From Tetrahymena elliotti 4EA (lineage: Eukaryota > Ciliophora > Oligohymenophorea > Hymenostomatida > Tetrahymenidae), in assembly GCA_000231825.2 (NCBI GenBank), contig JH720386.1, forward strand, positions 186,001 to 250,000: 64,000 bases of DNA, given 5' to 3'. The notes under the pieces are model-generated. The model was not told the DNA's origin, made no database searches, and was given only the letters and a program-made list of their open reading frames with translations. Shown here in pieces: positions 22,901 to 38,600 of the stretch (position 1 is its first letter; each line of letters opens with the position of its first letter). The position numbers and the translations under genes are program-made.

Positions 22901-25900
22901 TGTAAACAATCACTTGATGCTTGATATATTTTCTACAGTTCCTTTTTGTAATATTTATGACTTAATTGTAAATTAAGAAGATACCTCAAACAGTAGAACT
23001 TTTGTGAGAGTTTTAAGACTTCTTAGGTTATTAAAATTTGAAAGATTTTATTTCTACATCAACAAACTAAAAAAAGATTATTATAAAGAATATAAGTATT
23101 TCACATTTTATTAGCTATTTTTTGGCTACTTCTTCTTAAACCATATTGCTGCTTGCATCATGTATAGTATTTGTAAATTAGAATATGAATCTTCTATCTT
23201 TTATGATAACCAAGGAAATAAATAATATTCATATAAAACCCTTTTCTAGCAAATGGATCTAAACTCTATTCCTTCTATGACTCCAGTCATTTCACAAGGC
23301 TTTTTTAGCCTCTACATCAATTTTTTATACTGGTCTTTTTGTGTGAGCACCTAAGGTAATACTTACAGCCTTAAAATTATGAAAATTTTAGAAAACCAAA
23401 AAGTTTTAATTTAAATTATTATTATATAGGAAGTTATGGTGATTTTTGGGCTGTCAGTCCTATAGAAAAATCATTCTAAAATTATTCAAATATAGGGTTT
23501 AAAATATTTATTTGTTTTTTGTTCGCTTAGATTGCTCATTTAGGTTTAATTGAAAAAAATTTATTTGCTATTCATATGGAGAAGTTAGAGTCTTTTAAGC
23601 ATTGGTCAAAATAAATAGGATTATCAAGAGATCTTAAAAATAGAATAAGCCGATTCTATTCATACGAATGGATAAAATTAAGAGGTATTGAAGATGAAAC
23701 TATGTTAAACAGCTATCTACCATTTACAATTAAAGATTAAATATTGTTAGATGAAATGAGATTGTAATAGAGATTATTTTTAACTTTAAATTTATCAAAA
23801 ACAAATTTCATTAACCATATCTTCTTACATTTTAATAATTTTTTTAATTTTAGTATTGTCAATTTGATAAATTCTGAAAAGAAAATAGAGTATGAAGGAC
23901 CTGCTGTTCAATTCATCAAAGTTTTGACAAAACTTCTTATCCCATAAAATGAATTTGTATTTTTAGAAGGAGATTTAGCTCAAGAAATGTATTTCGTAGG
24001 GGATGGAATTGCTTAGTTGGTAATCATGGAAAATAATAGAAAGATAATTTTAGCCGAATTTCATAAAAATAGCTACTTTGGAGGTTTAGAGCTACTGAAT
24101 GAAAAACCTAGTATCAGGTTGGCATCAGTCAAAGCTAAAACAAATACTTGCTTATATGTTTTATCTTTAAATGATTATTTAAGCTTTAAAGAAAACTATC
24201 CAATTACTAAAAAATTTTTGGAGAATCTTTATCCATAAAATAACAGTTAACAAGTAATCGATACAAGTACATTATTTATGTAGTTAAAGAATCATTATGA
24301 TTTTACTAATTAAAGATAATAATTACAAAAAATAAAAACTTTAAGGATAGAATAAAATCATTAAGGGAGCAAGGTTAGAAAAACTAAATTTAATTCTTTA
24401 AATGATATCAAGGAAGATGAAAAAGATGAAAATAATAAAAGTAATAAAGAAGATGAGGATAATGATATTTTCTCTGCATTACCTCAAAATAAATAAATAT
24501 TCATCAATTAATAGATAGCATTTTCCAATAAGTCTTATACAGAGGCTGTTATGTCTATAGTTCATATCTAAAATTCTTAAAAATAGAATTAAAATAGTAA
24601 CTTCAAAATGGATGATTACAATTGTAATGTAGATGAATAAATTGAGAAAGAAGGAGAAGAAAGTAAAGAAGAAAAAGGATTTCTTGGAAACAAAGATATC
24701 TGGGTGAATTAACTAAACACTTTAACTAAGAATAATCATGAAAATTTTTAATATAAAAATAGTTCTTTTCTTAAATTCAATGGTAATGGTAATAAAAATG
24801 GTTTTAAAAAGTCTGAAACAATAGAGATTTCTCATACATAAAATGAGTAAATCAAAATATCTCATAATCAACAGTTAAATAACAGTTAGCATTATTTTTT
24901 AGGTGCTAATTAGTCATAATAATAAAGTTTGAATCTACTGCCAGAACCTATCCATACAAATATAGAATTAGCTCTTTAAAAAATAACTCCTATAACAACT
25001 TAAGAAAAGCTAGAATTACAAGATAAAAGTCAAATAAATATGCCTTTAAATACTAGTAATAAATAATAATAATGTCATAAAGAGGACTCACAAGTAGATG
25101 ATTTTAATCACACTAACTTAAATATGTAAAATTAGATTCACTTAAATTAATTTGAACTTGAGCACTAAATAACAGATGATGAGTATAGCAATATTTAATT
25201 TGATTTTTAAGAACTCAATTTAAGTTTAGGTAATACTCAAATTAATCACTAAGATTTATCAAAGTATTTTAGTTAAGAAAATATATCTAACATAGATTAA
25301 AAATCTGAACAGAATTTAGAAGAATAACTAGAAGCCAACAGAGAAATGGATTTAATTTTATGGTAGATGAATTAAAAAAATCAATTGGTTCAAGGTGAAG
25401 AAAAAGCAAACAATGATCAAAATTTAAATTCTGATAAAATATAATTTAATCAGACAAATTTTTTGATCAATTATGATAAAGAAAGTGAAACAAGAAAAAA
25501 TTAAGAAATGGATGATGAAGAAAACAATCCTTAATAAAATGAACCATAAATAGAGCAAAATTAATGTATACAAAATGAATTAATACAAGAAGAGAAATAG
25601 GATTAATTTATTGAATACATTCCATCAGAAGATAATATAAAACCTGAGATTGATTATGATGAAAACATAATTTATGGGTACGACAGCCTTGAATTGAATG
25701 TAGACTACAGTTAGCTTGACCTAGATTTATCTGAAGATAAATCTAAACTTAAGATTAAAAGACACAATCTTCTTTACTTTAAAGAAAGCTACTTAAAATT
25801 TATAAGATTAATTGGTAATTTCAAGGACTCATTTTTAAAATCTTTAATCAATCTAAAGAATTTCTTTAAAACACTTGAGTATTAAGTATCGTTTGCTTAG

Positions 25901-28900
25901 TATTATTACACTATTTTAATACCTCTCTACTTAGCATACTAAGGAATCACTTTTAGCAATCCAATTTTGATAACTATAGAAGTTATAATATTCTTTATAG
26001 AATTAAGAAATTTAAAAAAAAGCAAAACAATTTTAGATAAAATTAAAGAAGAGCTTTGTGTTCTATAATAAGCAGAAGGTAATTTTTTAAATAAGTTATT
26101 TAATATACAATAATTAACTCAAAGACAAACAGATATTAAAATAAATTTAACAAATATAATAATATTAACTAATAAATAGATTGTGTTTGGGAGAGAAATT
26201 TTAGCTAATAAGATAAAGAAGAAGATAGAATAAAAAGATAGAATTACCTAAAAAATAAGGCCATTTATAGAAGATGCTTATTTGCTTATTAAGTTGCACA
26301 AGCCATACCATTCCCTTTAATCTTTGATTTATCAGAATTAGAGAATAGAAGAACTGATTATTTTTTGATAATTATTCAAATGATAAGATGTGTTTCATTT
26401 ACAAGAATGTTTAATATTCTTTCTCCAATAAGAAAAAAAAACATTTATCTCACTAAAGTTATAGAAATTATCTTAACATATATTTTTACAAATCATGTCT
26501 TTTGCTGTATTCTAATATTTTTAGGGAATATTGAGTCTGATTTTAACAATTCATGGAGAGTAAAGATTCCTGCTCCATAATCTTCTTATCCTAACAACCA
26601 TGTAAACTTTTATTAATTTAGAGGATTAAATTCAATATTTTCTTAAAACAATAGAGAGAAACTCTAGAAATTTCTAATCTTTCCATCTATATTCATGCTA
26701 CATATTGGTCATATGTAACGGGTTCTCATGTAGGAGTTGGTGATGTTACAGGAGTTAATGTAAGAGAAAGAGCTTACAGTATTGTGATTATGTTTTTTAC
26801 GACTTTCTTACATTTATATATATTTGGAAACATAGCAACAATTGCATAGAATGCAGCTTTCATTTTAAAGAAAAATTTAGATGAAAAGTATGAATAAGTT
26901 ATGTTTACAGTAAAAAATATTAACCTTCATAGATTTTAAATGTAAATCGAGGCATATTTTAATTTCCTATGGAATGATTTTTTAGGTTTGGATGAGAACG
27001 AAGTTATCTAAAAGTTTCCTCATGTTTTAAAAGTAGAATTTTTAAAAAAAAAATACTCTTAAAACTTAGCATAAAGCAGTTTGTTCAAACTTAATAGCTG
27101 GTAAAAAGATTCAAACATAGAAAGCTAACTACTTAGATTTATGCATACAAAAATTTATCTACCTAGTGATATTATAGCTTAAGCTGGATAACCATACCAG
27201 GATCTCTATATCCTCCTTTAAGGAAGAGTAGAAGCTTATTAATTTAATGGCTAAAAAGCTTATGATTTTTAGAGTGGAGATTTCTTTGGAGGGTCTCTCG
27301 AAGAGAGTTTACCACTTTCCTTTTATTTATAAGCTTAGTAAATTTATTTTACTATTTTTTCTTATTTTCATTTCAATGCGATTAAATAGTTATTAATAAA
27401 ATACCTAAAAAAATAAGAAATAATCTTTAAACTTTAGTTAAAATAAAATTCTTAATTTTAATTTTAATTAATAATTTATTCATGATTGTTTAAAAAAATT
27501 TAGAATAATTTGCAATATTGGTATAATTCCTCATGAGTCTTTGAAACATATAAAATAAATTTTTCCTGAATGGTATTCTAAAATAATTAGCATTTAAAAA
27601 AGAAAAAATGAATAGTGGCTTTACAATCTTAACTTCTTTTAATTGCAAATTCCATAAGATAACATTTTGCTAACAAGCGATAATAATCTAGTTGAGTATA
27701 AAGTAACTTAAGAATTAATAAATCATTACAAATCTGTAGCAGCCAATTTTTTGGAACTAGAAGTGACAAAAAAAAATAATGAAGATAATAATTAAACAGA
27801 TGTTAATATGGATCTATTTAAAGAATTCAACATAATTAATGAAGATGAAGATTCAGATGGCCATAGTCCTGAGGATCAAAATAACCAAAATTAAGTTTAA
27901 ACTAACTAAAATTCAGATAACTTCAAAAAATCTAAACTACTAAATTCATTTTCCTATTCAAGAAAGAGTACTTTCTATTAAAATTATATAGGATATCTAG
28001 AATAATAACAAGTATTAATAAATTTCATTTTTAAAAATAGAAAAAAACATAAATTTAAAACTTTAGAAAGTTTTTTTTATTCAAAAATTAACTACATCCC
28101 AAAAAATGTTATTTCAATTTTAATAAATTTAAAATAAAAAAATTTAGCTTTTTAGAATAAAATTTTATTTTTATAATAAATAAAGGATAATGAGCTAAAA
28201 CCAGAAAAATACAAAAATCTTTTCATAATTTAAAATCCATATGGATATGTAGAAGGAGACAAGATAAAAAAAATGAATATGATTATTTTGAATTGGAAAT
28301 ACATTTACAAAATATTTTTAGTATTTGATTCGAAATTTGAATATTTTTTGCATCCAACTTCAAATGCTTTTTATCAACTGCAATGGATATCACTCATTTT
28401 TAGTATTTACAGTGTTATTTTTACTCCTATTTATATTTGCTATGAAATAGAGCTAAATAGTTTAATCTTCTTTTTAGAGGTAAATAAATTTAAATTCTTT
28501 TATTTCTAATTATTAATTATGTACAAATTTATACTTTTAGATTATAAGTACATTCTAGTTAGCTGTGCAGATCTATTTTGATATTAAGACGCCTTTCTAT
28601 ATCTAAGGAACTCTCGTTACAGATACAACTAAAATTTTTACTTATTTGTGGAAGTCAAAAAATCTCTTGTAAAGATTTATTCATTTACTCCCGCTAAATT
28701 TAATCTTGTGGAGCTATTCATTAGAAAAGAAAGATAACTTAGCATTATTTACTTTTTTGAGTTTGGCTAGAGCTGTAAGATTTACATTACTTCTAGAGGT
28801 CAATAATATTTTGTAGAGAATTTCTTAACTAAACAACACCCAATAAATTCTATTTGGTATATTCTAAAGTGTTCTTTATCTAATTACATGCTGGCATTAT

Positions 28901-31725
28901 ATTTCTTGTATCTGGTTTTGGTTTGTTTTAAATGTCTCTCAAAAAATCATGGTAAAATTCAAAGAAATTTTTTACTAAGAAATTAGTGTTTTAATCTTAT
29001 TTTTTATAAAAATTATAATTCAATAAAGCCTGAATCAAATTGGATACTTGCAAACTCTCTAGAACATGTTAATTTAAATGAAAAAATAGTAAATAGCATG
29101 TTTTTTGTTATGAGTATTGCAACAACTTGTGGATATCCAAGCATGAAACCCAATAATGACTATGAAAGAGTATTTTTCTGTTTAACAATTTACTTTGGTG
29201 ATGCATTTATTGCCTTTGGTTTTGGTAAATTAGCTTCTTAGTCTGAACTTTTACCAAAAGTATAGCAAGAAATTCACTCTAAAATCATGTAAATAATTAT
29301 TATTTTTTTATCATTGAAGCATCCCATATTTTTTAAATTCAAAAAAGGTAATTTAGAATTCTTTTAAAAGATGTTTATGACAGTTGGAACAAAACTCACT
29401 AGTAAAGAAATAGACGTATCGAGCATTTTTATTTATATAAATCAACTACTCAAATTTCTGCTGAGTAAGATTTGCTTGCGATACAGCCATTAATTCCTTA
29501 AACTTTGGTAATTATCTTTGATTTATTGTTAAGAATTGAATTTTTGATTTTATAATTAATTAATTTATTCTTAAATTATTAAACAAAAAAATAATTGATT
29601 TAAAAAAGTATGAACAACTTATGCTTACTAGCAAAATGTAGTTTTTATAAAACATTCCTATGTTATTTAAACTGACAAAATCAGTATACTATAAAGACAT
29701 TGCATAGTATATTGAAAGAAAAGTGTTTTTACAAAATGATTATGTAAATGTTAAAAATAATACTGACTCTGATTTATACTTCATAAGTAAGGGGACAGTT
29801 AAGGTTCTAAGCCCTAAGGAAGATTCGATTTTATTGACACTTAAGGAGGGAGATGTTTTCAGTAGTATAACTATGAATAAAGATAATAAGCTAAGACTTT
29901 GTAATACATTTTCTAGTAATTTTACAGAAGTTGTTACTATAAAATTAGAATACACCCAAAAATTATTTTAATTATTCCCTGAATTAAAATTAGAGATTGT
30001 GTAGCAGAGTAAATTAAAAATTATTAGATTATATTTTATGATTTAATTCTTTTTATAAAAATAGCAAGTAACAAAGGTAAGAAGAAAGGATATACCCTAA
30101 ACCTCATTTCTAATTTAGTGAATTATACAGATACTATGATTAATTAGATAGGTTTAGAAAAGGTAGAATCTATTCTGAGCTGCTTTTAAATAAAATCTAA
30201 TTTAGATCCAGAGTTAAGAATGGGTTTGACTAATTTAAGAAAGAAAATGATTGAAATGAATAACCAAAATTAACAAACTCATAATAAATAAAATAAAAAT
30301 AATACAATTCTAAAGAATTAATCAAAAGTAATAGAGTCTAATTTGAACCACTAGTCTTAGACACCTAAGCATAATTCAATAAAAGATTAAAAATAAATTG
30401 AGTAAGAAGCTTTATTATCTTTAGATGAATAGTAAAATAGCAATTAGAATGGTAACAATAAACATTCAGCTATGATAAAGAGTATTTTTTCAAATAGAAT
30501 AAGTATTTCAAATAATTTAAATAAATCAGGTGAAAAAAACAATTCATCTGCTAATAATTCAATTCAAAAATAGAGTCAAGAGTTATCTGGATCTTATTTG
30601 AGTGCAACTAATAAAACCTTACCTCCTTTAAAGGTTAATCTTGCTTAAATAAATAAACTAGAAAAAAGAAAATAGGAAATAAGTTTTGAAAATCCAGATG
30701 AAGACACTAATGAGTAAAATTTACAAAATCTTGAATTATAAGTTAGTAAGAAAGAAGCTATTGGAATTACAAAGCTAAGAAACCTATTTTTAAAAAGGCA
30801 TATTATTCATTAAAATCAAAACAAAGTTTTACTAAAAGAGAAACTCTATTAATAATTAGCCGAAGCAAAATAGAAATCAAAATTCCTTTAGCTTTTACAA
30901 AAGATTAGTGAGAGGAGAAAAACCTAAATTAATAGTTAAACTCCTCATTTAAGTTTATAAAAAATTCATCATAAAAATTAATTAGAGAACGAGTATGAAG
31001 AAGAAGAGGATGAAGAATCTAAATAATTACTGGATGTGTCATTTTCTTAATATATTCCTAATAAATTAAACTACAGTACTGAAATGTCATAAGAAAATCT
31101 CTTCTTTAATACTTAATAAAGTGAAAATGATGAAGAAGATGAATTAAAATAAGTAATTAACAAATTTTCATTAAAAAATGGTGAAAAACCTCATAAGAAA
31201 TTTAACTTCAGGTTAAAATATTTAGAAAAACAAAATACCGCTCTACCTATGAATAAGTATGCTAACATATTCAAAAAATTATAGAAAAATATCACCAAAG
31301 ATCCAAAACATAAAAACTTAAAGCAAAAAAATAACGAAATATTTAACAGGAAAAAAATTTACCTTCTATTTAGTAAGAGCAAAAGTAAAATTTTACTTCA
31401 ATAAAAAATATTTTATTTACTTAATTATTTTTTTTAAATAGACTTTAAATTTATTAAAATAAATAATGATAATTCTGACTTCTATGCTTTCTTATCAGAT
31501 TCTGAAGTTGTTTAAGAAAATGAAAATAATTTCAACATCCCTACTTATGGGTCAAGAAGAATGGTTATAGGAAATCATAGAATATAAAGAAGATTCTCAA
31601 GAATTGGTTTAAGCAAAACTATTCAGCTCTCATTGCTTTCGAATTCCAGTTTAAGGTGGGGATCATAGCTCATCAATTAAGCTGATGAATATAGCTAAAA
31701 GAAAGTTAATGATCTTTATGATTGA
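19943..31725 (+). CDS. Four-repeat (pseudotetrameric) cyclic-nucleotide-binding channel, copy 1
   Basis: One giant multi-exon gene, roughly 3,300-3,600 residues, predicted to form a complete plasma-membrane cation channel from a single chain. Four 6-TM modules lie at about 20000-21050, 22670-23600, 25890-26880 and 28270-29290. Each is followed by a CNBD fold at about 21600-22075, 23870-24240, 27090-27570 and 29600-30010. Pore filters are SSFGD (20899-20913), GSYGD (across intron 23356-23429), VGVGD (26730-26744) and CGYPS (29128-29142). Repeat II has the best voltage sensor (RVLRLLRLLKFER). CNBD I has an intact phosphate cassette (FGEVGILLSKYRSCYVRA), II keeps its Arg, and III and IV do not. 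The II-III linker is an uninterrupted ~1.7-kb Gln/Asn/Glu-rich frame and III-IV is also open, so the modules are fused. The I-II junction needs an intron whose donor I could not place. The long C-terminal tail includes RRFS. The start was chosen by comparison with copies 2 and 3. Confidence 0.85.
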
Positions 31726-32629
31726 TAATGCTTTCATACTAAAAATAAAATCTACTTAAAGAAACAAAGTCACAAGTTTATTAAGTGGGTGATCAATAAA
31801 AAATAATATGTTTTTTTTACAAATATTTATATGGGTGGAATAAAAATAAAAACATAAACATAAAAATCTTAAAAAGTGTATTGATATTATCATATTTCCA
31901 GTTTATGATTATTTATAAATTATCTTTTTCATTTAAATCAAATAAAAAAAATAACATTATTTCTTGAATGCCCTAAGCATTTTTATTTTACTTTTTACAT
32001 CTTTAATATAAAAAGTACTTATAAAAAAAGAGAGTGCAGAATTAAATAAATAGATTTAAACATATTTATTTAATAGGATAATAAATTTTATATTTAAAAA
32101 AATATTTATCTAGTATAAATCGATTTCATCAATAAATTAAAGAAAGACATTTTAAAAAGTAACAAAAAATGTAAAATTGTATTAACACTGAGTTAAAAGT
32201 AGTAATCTTGACTGGTCAAAAAGCTTCTTCTCTTTTCAAGATTATGCTTATAATTATACAATATAAATGATGTATGAAATACATACTAAAAAAATTCTAT
32301 ACTAGAGTTATTAAAATCCTACCAAAAGTTACAAGTATTTTAGTATTTTATGTAATCATATTGCTTAATATTAATAAAATAATTGATGAACTATCTATTT
32401 AATAGAAAAAATATATTGAAATAAATTTTTATTCAAGCGTCATCTAATCTTATAATTAGCAAATATAAAAATCAAACAAAAATAATCAAAAACTAAATAA
32501 TTAGATTTTGATAAAAACACATTTAAAAATTGAAAGAGTATAAAGAATTTATTGAGATTATATTAGCATTTGAGTATAAACTGAGGTCAAATAAGTTCAT
32601 TAATTATCTTGATTGTAAATTGCTATGAA
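31726..32629. other. Spacer between channel copies 1 and 2
   Basis: About 0.9 kb of AT-rich DNA after the TGA of copy 1. I see no ORF, no leftover channel exon and no obvious sequence shared with the spacer between copies 2 and 3. It is expected to hold the 3' end of copy 1 and the promoter of copy 2. Confidence 0.5.
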
Positions 32630-35600
32630 ATGAGTTCTAGTTATTAAGTTATATCAAATAGATTTTAAAATCTTCAACATGAAAATGAGAATCATTCTTA
32701 TTTGAAATCTACGAGCTTTTTATGGAATACGTTTATTTTCTTTATAGATTTATATGTAGTTTCTATTTATTAAATATGGCTGTCTCTAGATTTAAATCCT
32801 TGCAACATGTATATAATATCTGGAATATCCTTTGAATTCATTTATCTAGTTAATCTAATTTTTATCTTTGCGGTTAAACATAAATAGAATAATATGAGAT
32901 ATTATTTCTTTACTCATCTGAAATTCAATACTATTTATTCAAGTATTCAAAATATTATTTGATTCATTCTCTTTTTCTTTTTCAGTAAAATTAGTTTAAA
33001 AAATATTTTATTTTTTAATCTTAATTTAGGTTTTATTTCTGTTATCAAACTAGTATCTCTACTTCCTACTCATTTTATCATTATCCTCTATCTAAAACAA
33101 CTAGGTGATTCTGATATCTTTTCAGATCCTCATTTTCCTAAAACAATTAATTTAGCACTGTTAACTAAGCTCTTGAGGTTTTTTAGTATTAAAGAATTCT
33201 TAGATAAATTTGAGCATTTGATCAAATTTTTAGATTTTAATAAGCTAACCTTCTTTAGGATATTCATATCTTTGTTTCATCTTTTATAGGCTACTCATTT
33301 TTTTGCCTGTTGCTTTGTATTTTACAATATTTACATTTAGTCTGGTTACTTTTCTGTCACAACCTATGATATTACTAGTGATTACATGAAGTATATTGTT
33401 GGTCTTTAATGGGCAGTTGAAGCTATGATTGGTTCTAGTTTCGGTGATATTTATCCTCCTACAGATGGTGAAATATTTTTAACATTTATTTCTATGGTTG
33501 CTGGAAGTGTATTGTATTGCAAACTATTCTCCGATTTTTGCAGTCTCCAATAAATCAGCAAATAATTCTCTCATGAGCTTAAGTAATAAAATATTTTTAT
33601 TTGTAGAATAAACCTATAAATCAACATATTTAATTTCAAGCTTAAATAAAAGTTTTATATTTCTTTTTAGAAAAAAATCAATTTAGAAAAAATATATTTT
33701 ATGACTGAAAAAAAGTTCTGATTTTAGAAAAAATTTAAAAAAAGAAAATTATATTTTCATTTGAAGTAACTTTATTTTAAAAAAATGAAAAAAGGGAAAA
33801 GCAAAAGTAAGCATACTTACTTGCCAATAACTAGCATATCACATAAAAATTGTATGATAAAATGTAGTAATTCTATAACAACTTTGATGATGGAAAAAAT
33901 ATATGTAATTCTAAATTGTTAATTTTATTTTTTAAATCAATTAAACTTTTAAGTATTACACTATAGCATAATTTAAGATCTTCCTTCTTAATTGAAACAA
34001 GAGGTTTTATTGAAGTTTCAATAAAACTTGGTATAAAATGTGCAAATCTTTAATTTAGGATACACAGATTTTGTCTACAAAATGCTCAAAAAGATGTACC
34101 CTTAAGTGGCTGTTAAAGATGATTTTGTTTTAAAAATAGGAGATTCAGCCTAAGAGTTTTATATTTTAGTTAAGGGAACTGTTGAGATAGTTAGCTAGGA
34201 TAAAAAAAAGGTAATCAGAGTATTAGAGCCAGGAGCTTATTTTGGAGAGGTAGCTATTCTAATAAATTAATTTAGAACTTGTTATGTGAAAGCATAGACT
34301 GATTGCATTTTTATGTGTATTAAAAAAGACCATTTTTTGAAAATTGTAAATCAGTTTCCAGAAATCAAAAATTTTCTTACTAAAGTTGGGGAATAAAGGA
34401 TGAGTACAAGAAATTATGAGGATGTTAATTTGAATAATGTTGATACAAACTCAACATCAATAAAGAAATTAAATATCTAGCCTTTGTAAATAAAGAGTAA
34501 TTTTTTATTTATTAGAATAAAATAATTTTAAGTACTTTTAGTTCTCATAAAGATTAACACTAGAAAATTTTTTTCTTTCAAAATTTTATTACTTAGTTTT
34601 AAAATTTCATATGTTATTAAATTTTTACATATTAAATTAGATACTCATCATTCAAACCATTCACTAATTAAGAAAACAGTGGAGTAAGATATCATTCAAA
34701 TCAATTAACTTAGTAAAGTAGAGACTGGGAAAAATAAATTGATTTAAAGTGAGTTTTTAGAAAAATAGCAAAGTTTAAACAATGAAGAAATAAATTTTAT
34801 AGAAGAGAGTATAAATATTTCATTTGAAAATGAAAATTTAAAGAGAAAAATATAAAAAGTTAAATTAATAAAAGACTTAAAAGTTTTAATTCTCAGTCAA
34901 AATGTAATTTTTAATCCTCAAATAAATTTTTTTAAACAATTTGATTCAAATTAATATAAAGGCAATGGTTTTTTGGGCTATGATTTTATTCTTGGCTTTA
35001 ACATATAATCTTTTTTACTCTTTCTATAGCATTTTCTTTAGTTAAGACTTCAGTGGGGATCTTTCATTTGTTCTAGAAATACTCAGCTTTTGTATTAACT
35101 TAGCTGACTCTATTATATTTTCTAAGCTTTCCACCTTCTCAAAAAATAATAATGAATTTATTTTGAATAACAAGAAAATACTATTCAAATATTTAAATAA
35201 CGATTTTTTCTTTGACGTGCTAGCCTCTGTTCCTTTTTCTAATATCTACGAATTGGTTTATGGTGATTAAGAATTTGAAAACAGCAAGCTTTATATAAGA
35301 TTTTTTAGAATGTTAAGATTATTAAAATTTAGGAGATTAAAGCAATATATCTATATTTTAGAAAAATAATATAAGATTAATTTCAAGTATGGTGGTTTTT
35401 TCAAGCTAGCTTATATATACTTCTTTTTGAATCACCTAAATGCTTGTATTATGTATGTAATTTGTAAATATGAGTATGAAAATAATCTTAGCGATTCACT
35501 TGGAATTTAAATGGATAGCTATTCAATTCATCAAGAAAGGCCCTTCATGAAAAAAAATGTCTATGCTAATTTCTTGTATTGGGCTCTGTGTGTTAGTACT

Positions 35601-38600
35601 CAAGGTAAAAAAGTTTTGATCTAAAAATTTTTGAAATTCAATCTATTTATAAAAAATATTTTTAAGAATTAAAGAATTTTATTAAATAATTTTTGGTTAA
35701 TTCTGATGGATTTAAGTAGAATTTATATTCAATAAAAAGATTTTTTTAAAAGAAAATTTTATTAGTTTATTTGAATAAAATATTTTAAACAATGTGTGGT
35801 ATTAATTTTAGTAAAATTTTACTGTTAAATATAGGAGCATATGGAGATATTTGGGCTATGAGCTCACTAGAAAAGACATATTAAAATGTTACTAATATAT
35901 TTTTCAAGGTTTTCTTTTGTTTTTTATTTGCTAATTTAGCAGATATGAACACAGTTTCAAAAAACATGCTTGAAACATATTTGGAAGAAGTAGATTCTTT
36001 TAAACATTGGTCTAAATTGATAGGATTGTCTTCAGATACTTAAAATAGAATCTTAAAAATTTACAAACATAGATGGTACCAGTAAAAAGGGATGGAGGAT
36101 TAATAATTGAAGGAGAGTTTGCTACCAGACACTATTAAAGATAAAATTTTGCATCATAGAATGAAATTGTAATTAATAATAATTTATTTAAAAGTATTAA
36201 AGATTTTTTTAAATTATAAAGTATTATCCATCTTACAAATCCATTAAAAAGCTCTATGTTGGAAAGGATAGAAATGCTTTTTCTTAAAAGATTCGAAAAA
36301 ATCATACTTACTCAAGGTGAATATGTTTTCTTAAAAGGCGATATTGCACAAGAAATATATTTTATTGAAGAAGGAGTTGTTGAAATAATTTATAATAATG
36401 ATTACAACAATAAGGAAGAAATTTTAGCAGAAATAAGTAAATATGGTTATTTTGGTAGTCATGAGTTCACTGACATGTAGCCCTCTCTCAGAAAAGTCTC
36501 TATAAGAGCTAAAACAAACATATCCTTACTTATGCTTGACCTTGAGAAATACTCTCAATTAGTTAAAGAATACCCCTTTGCAAATGTTTTCATAAAAAAT
36601 ATCTTTCCATAAAAACATTAAGAAGTATTTTCTCTCTAAATTGAAAATTATTTTTAAGATTAAAAACATTATTTAAACAAATTATTAAAGGAAAACAAAG
36701 AAAAAAATTTTGAAGAAAAATAAAAATAACATAAAATGAAAAAAAGTAAAAATCAACTAAATTTAGATAATTCTGAAACAAGTTAAGATGATTATTAACT
36801 GATTAATAAGAAAAAGAATGAAATCGATTACAATTTCTAGCTGAAAATTAAGGTTATGAATTAAGAAAAATAAGTTAACTTAAATGAGTAGATTATTTAC
36901 AACAAAAACATAAAAATGAATGACTAAATTATATTTTATCATGATTTAATTAACTCTGTTTGTTAAACAAAATTATTCTCAGATAGTAGAAGTCATTTTT
37001 AAAATTAATTAGCTGAAACAGAAAAGTATGTTCATACCTAATCACCTCACTAATGTTAAAATTCTTAACTTATTGAGTTGATGCATTTTAATGAGCATGA
37101 GCAAAATTAAAATTTTGATACAATAGAAGCAATTTAAAACAAATCAGATAGATTTCATAATCTTATTGATCATAAAGAGATAAACTTAAATACTAATCTC
37201 AATATATTAAAAGGAGAGAATCAGCTTAAGCAAGCATACCAATAATTAGATGACTAAGTTCAATAAAAAATTACTTTAATTTAGAAAGAAAGTGATAATC
37301 AAAACTCATTTAAATAAGAAAAATATCAATTTCCTTTATAAGGCAAGTAAAATGATGAAAAAACTTCAAGTTTAAAGTAGAATTAAAGTCATAGAAGATT
37401 AAGTTTAATTTATTTTGATGATAGTAGTGATTTTTCTAATTATTAAAAATACGAAAATTAAAATGTTAAAAATATTAATTTAGAAAAGCACTTTCAAAAA
37501 GATTTAATTTAAACAGAAACTAACAGTAGTCATAATGAAGATAGTATTTACCAAATTTAACATTTTAAGAAATAAAATGATCAGTTTACTCACAAAAATT
37601 AATAGAATAAGATTTCTTGCAACTATCTTAGTATTAGTAAAAAGAAAAAGCATAATACCTCAAGTTAAAATGAAAATTATTTGGCATTTAATCATTCTTC
37701 TTTTGGAGATTCATAAAATTTAAATTTATAATTTTCAAAAAATAATTTAATATTTTTGAACTAGTAAGACTAATTTGGCATAACCCCAACTAATAATTAA
37801 TTTGATCTAAAAAAGTTAGAATGTAAGGAAAATATAGATTAACTTTCCTTTGAAGACATTGAGTATGATCAAGAAGAACAGTTTGAAAAAATATAAAGTT
37901 ATTTTGATAAAAATTTAGAATTTTAAGTTCTTGAATTAGGAATTTTCAATCAAACAAAATAATATAATAGTAATTTAACAAAATAAGATATTATTGATAT
38001 CTAATAAATGCTTTTTACTCTTGACTAAAGCTAAAATCAAGTTGAAATTAATAATGAAGCTGATTTTTAAAAAATAGATGAATAATTGTAAAAGCATAGT
38101 GAGTAAAATCTAGAGCACACACAAATCATTTCAAAACTAAACTCAAATTATATCAACTTAGGTACATTTAGTGATAGCTATTACTAAATTGAAGAACTAG
38201 ATAAGAATGTTTCTTATTCATAATTTAGTTTTAATCTCGAAGAACCAATTTAGTTGAACTAAAATTTTAATATCAAAGAAGAAATTTCAAATCAGTAATT
38301 ATAAACAAAAAATCAGAGCACAAATGCCAAGAAATTTAGCTAATTAAGAAATACTTTTATGATTATTTTACTGAATACTTTTAATTTATTTTCAAAAATA
38401 GAAAATTTAATATCAGTCAGCTAATTATATTTCATCATAATCATTCCTTTATTTTTAGCTTTTAAAGAAATAACTTATTCGAATCCAATCCTAATTGTTG
38501 TTGAAACCTTGGTTATAGTTAATTAACTAAGATATCTGATACAACTTTCTAAGTTTTATAAAATTACAGTAGATAATATCTCACAAGTATTGTCAAGTTA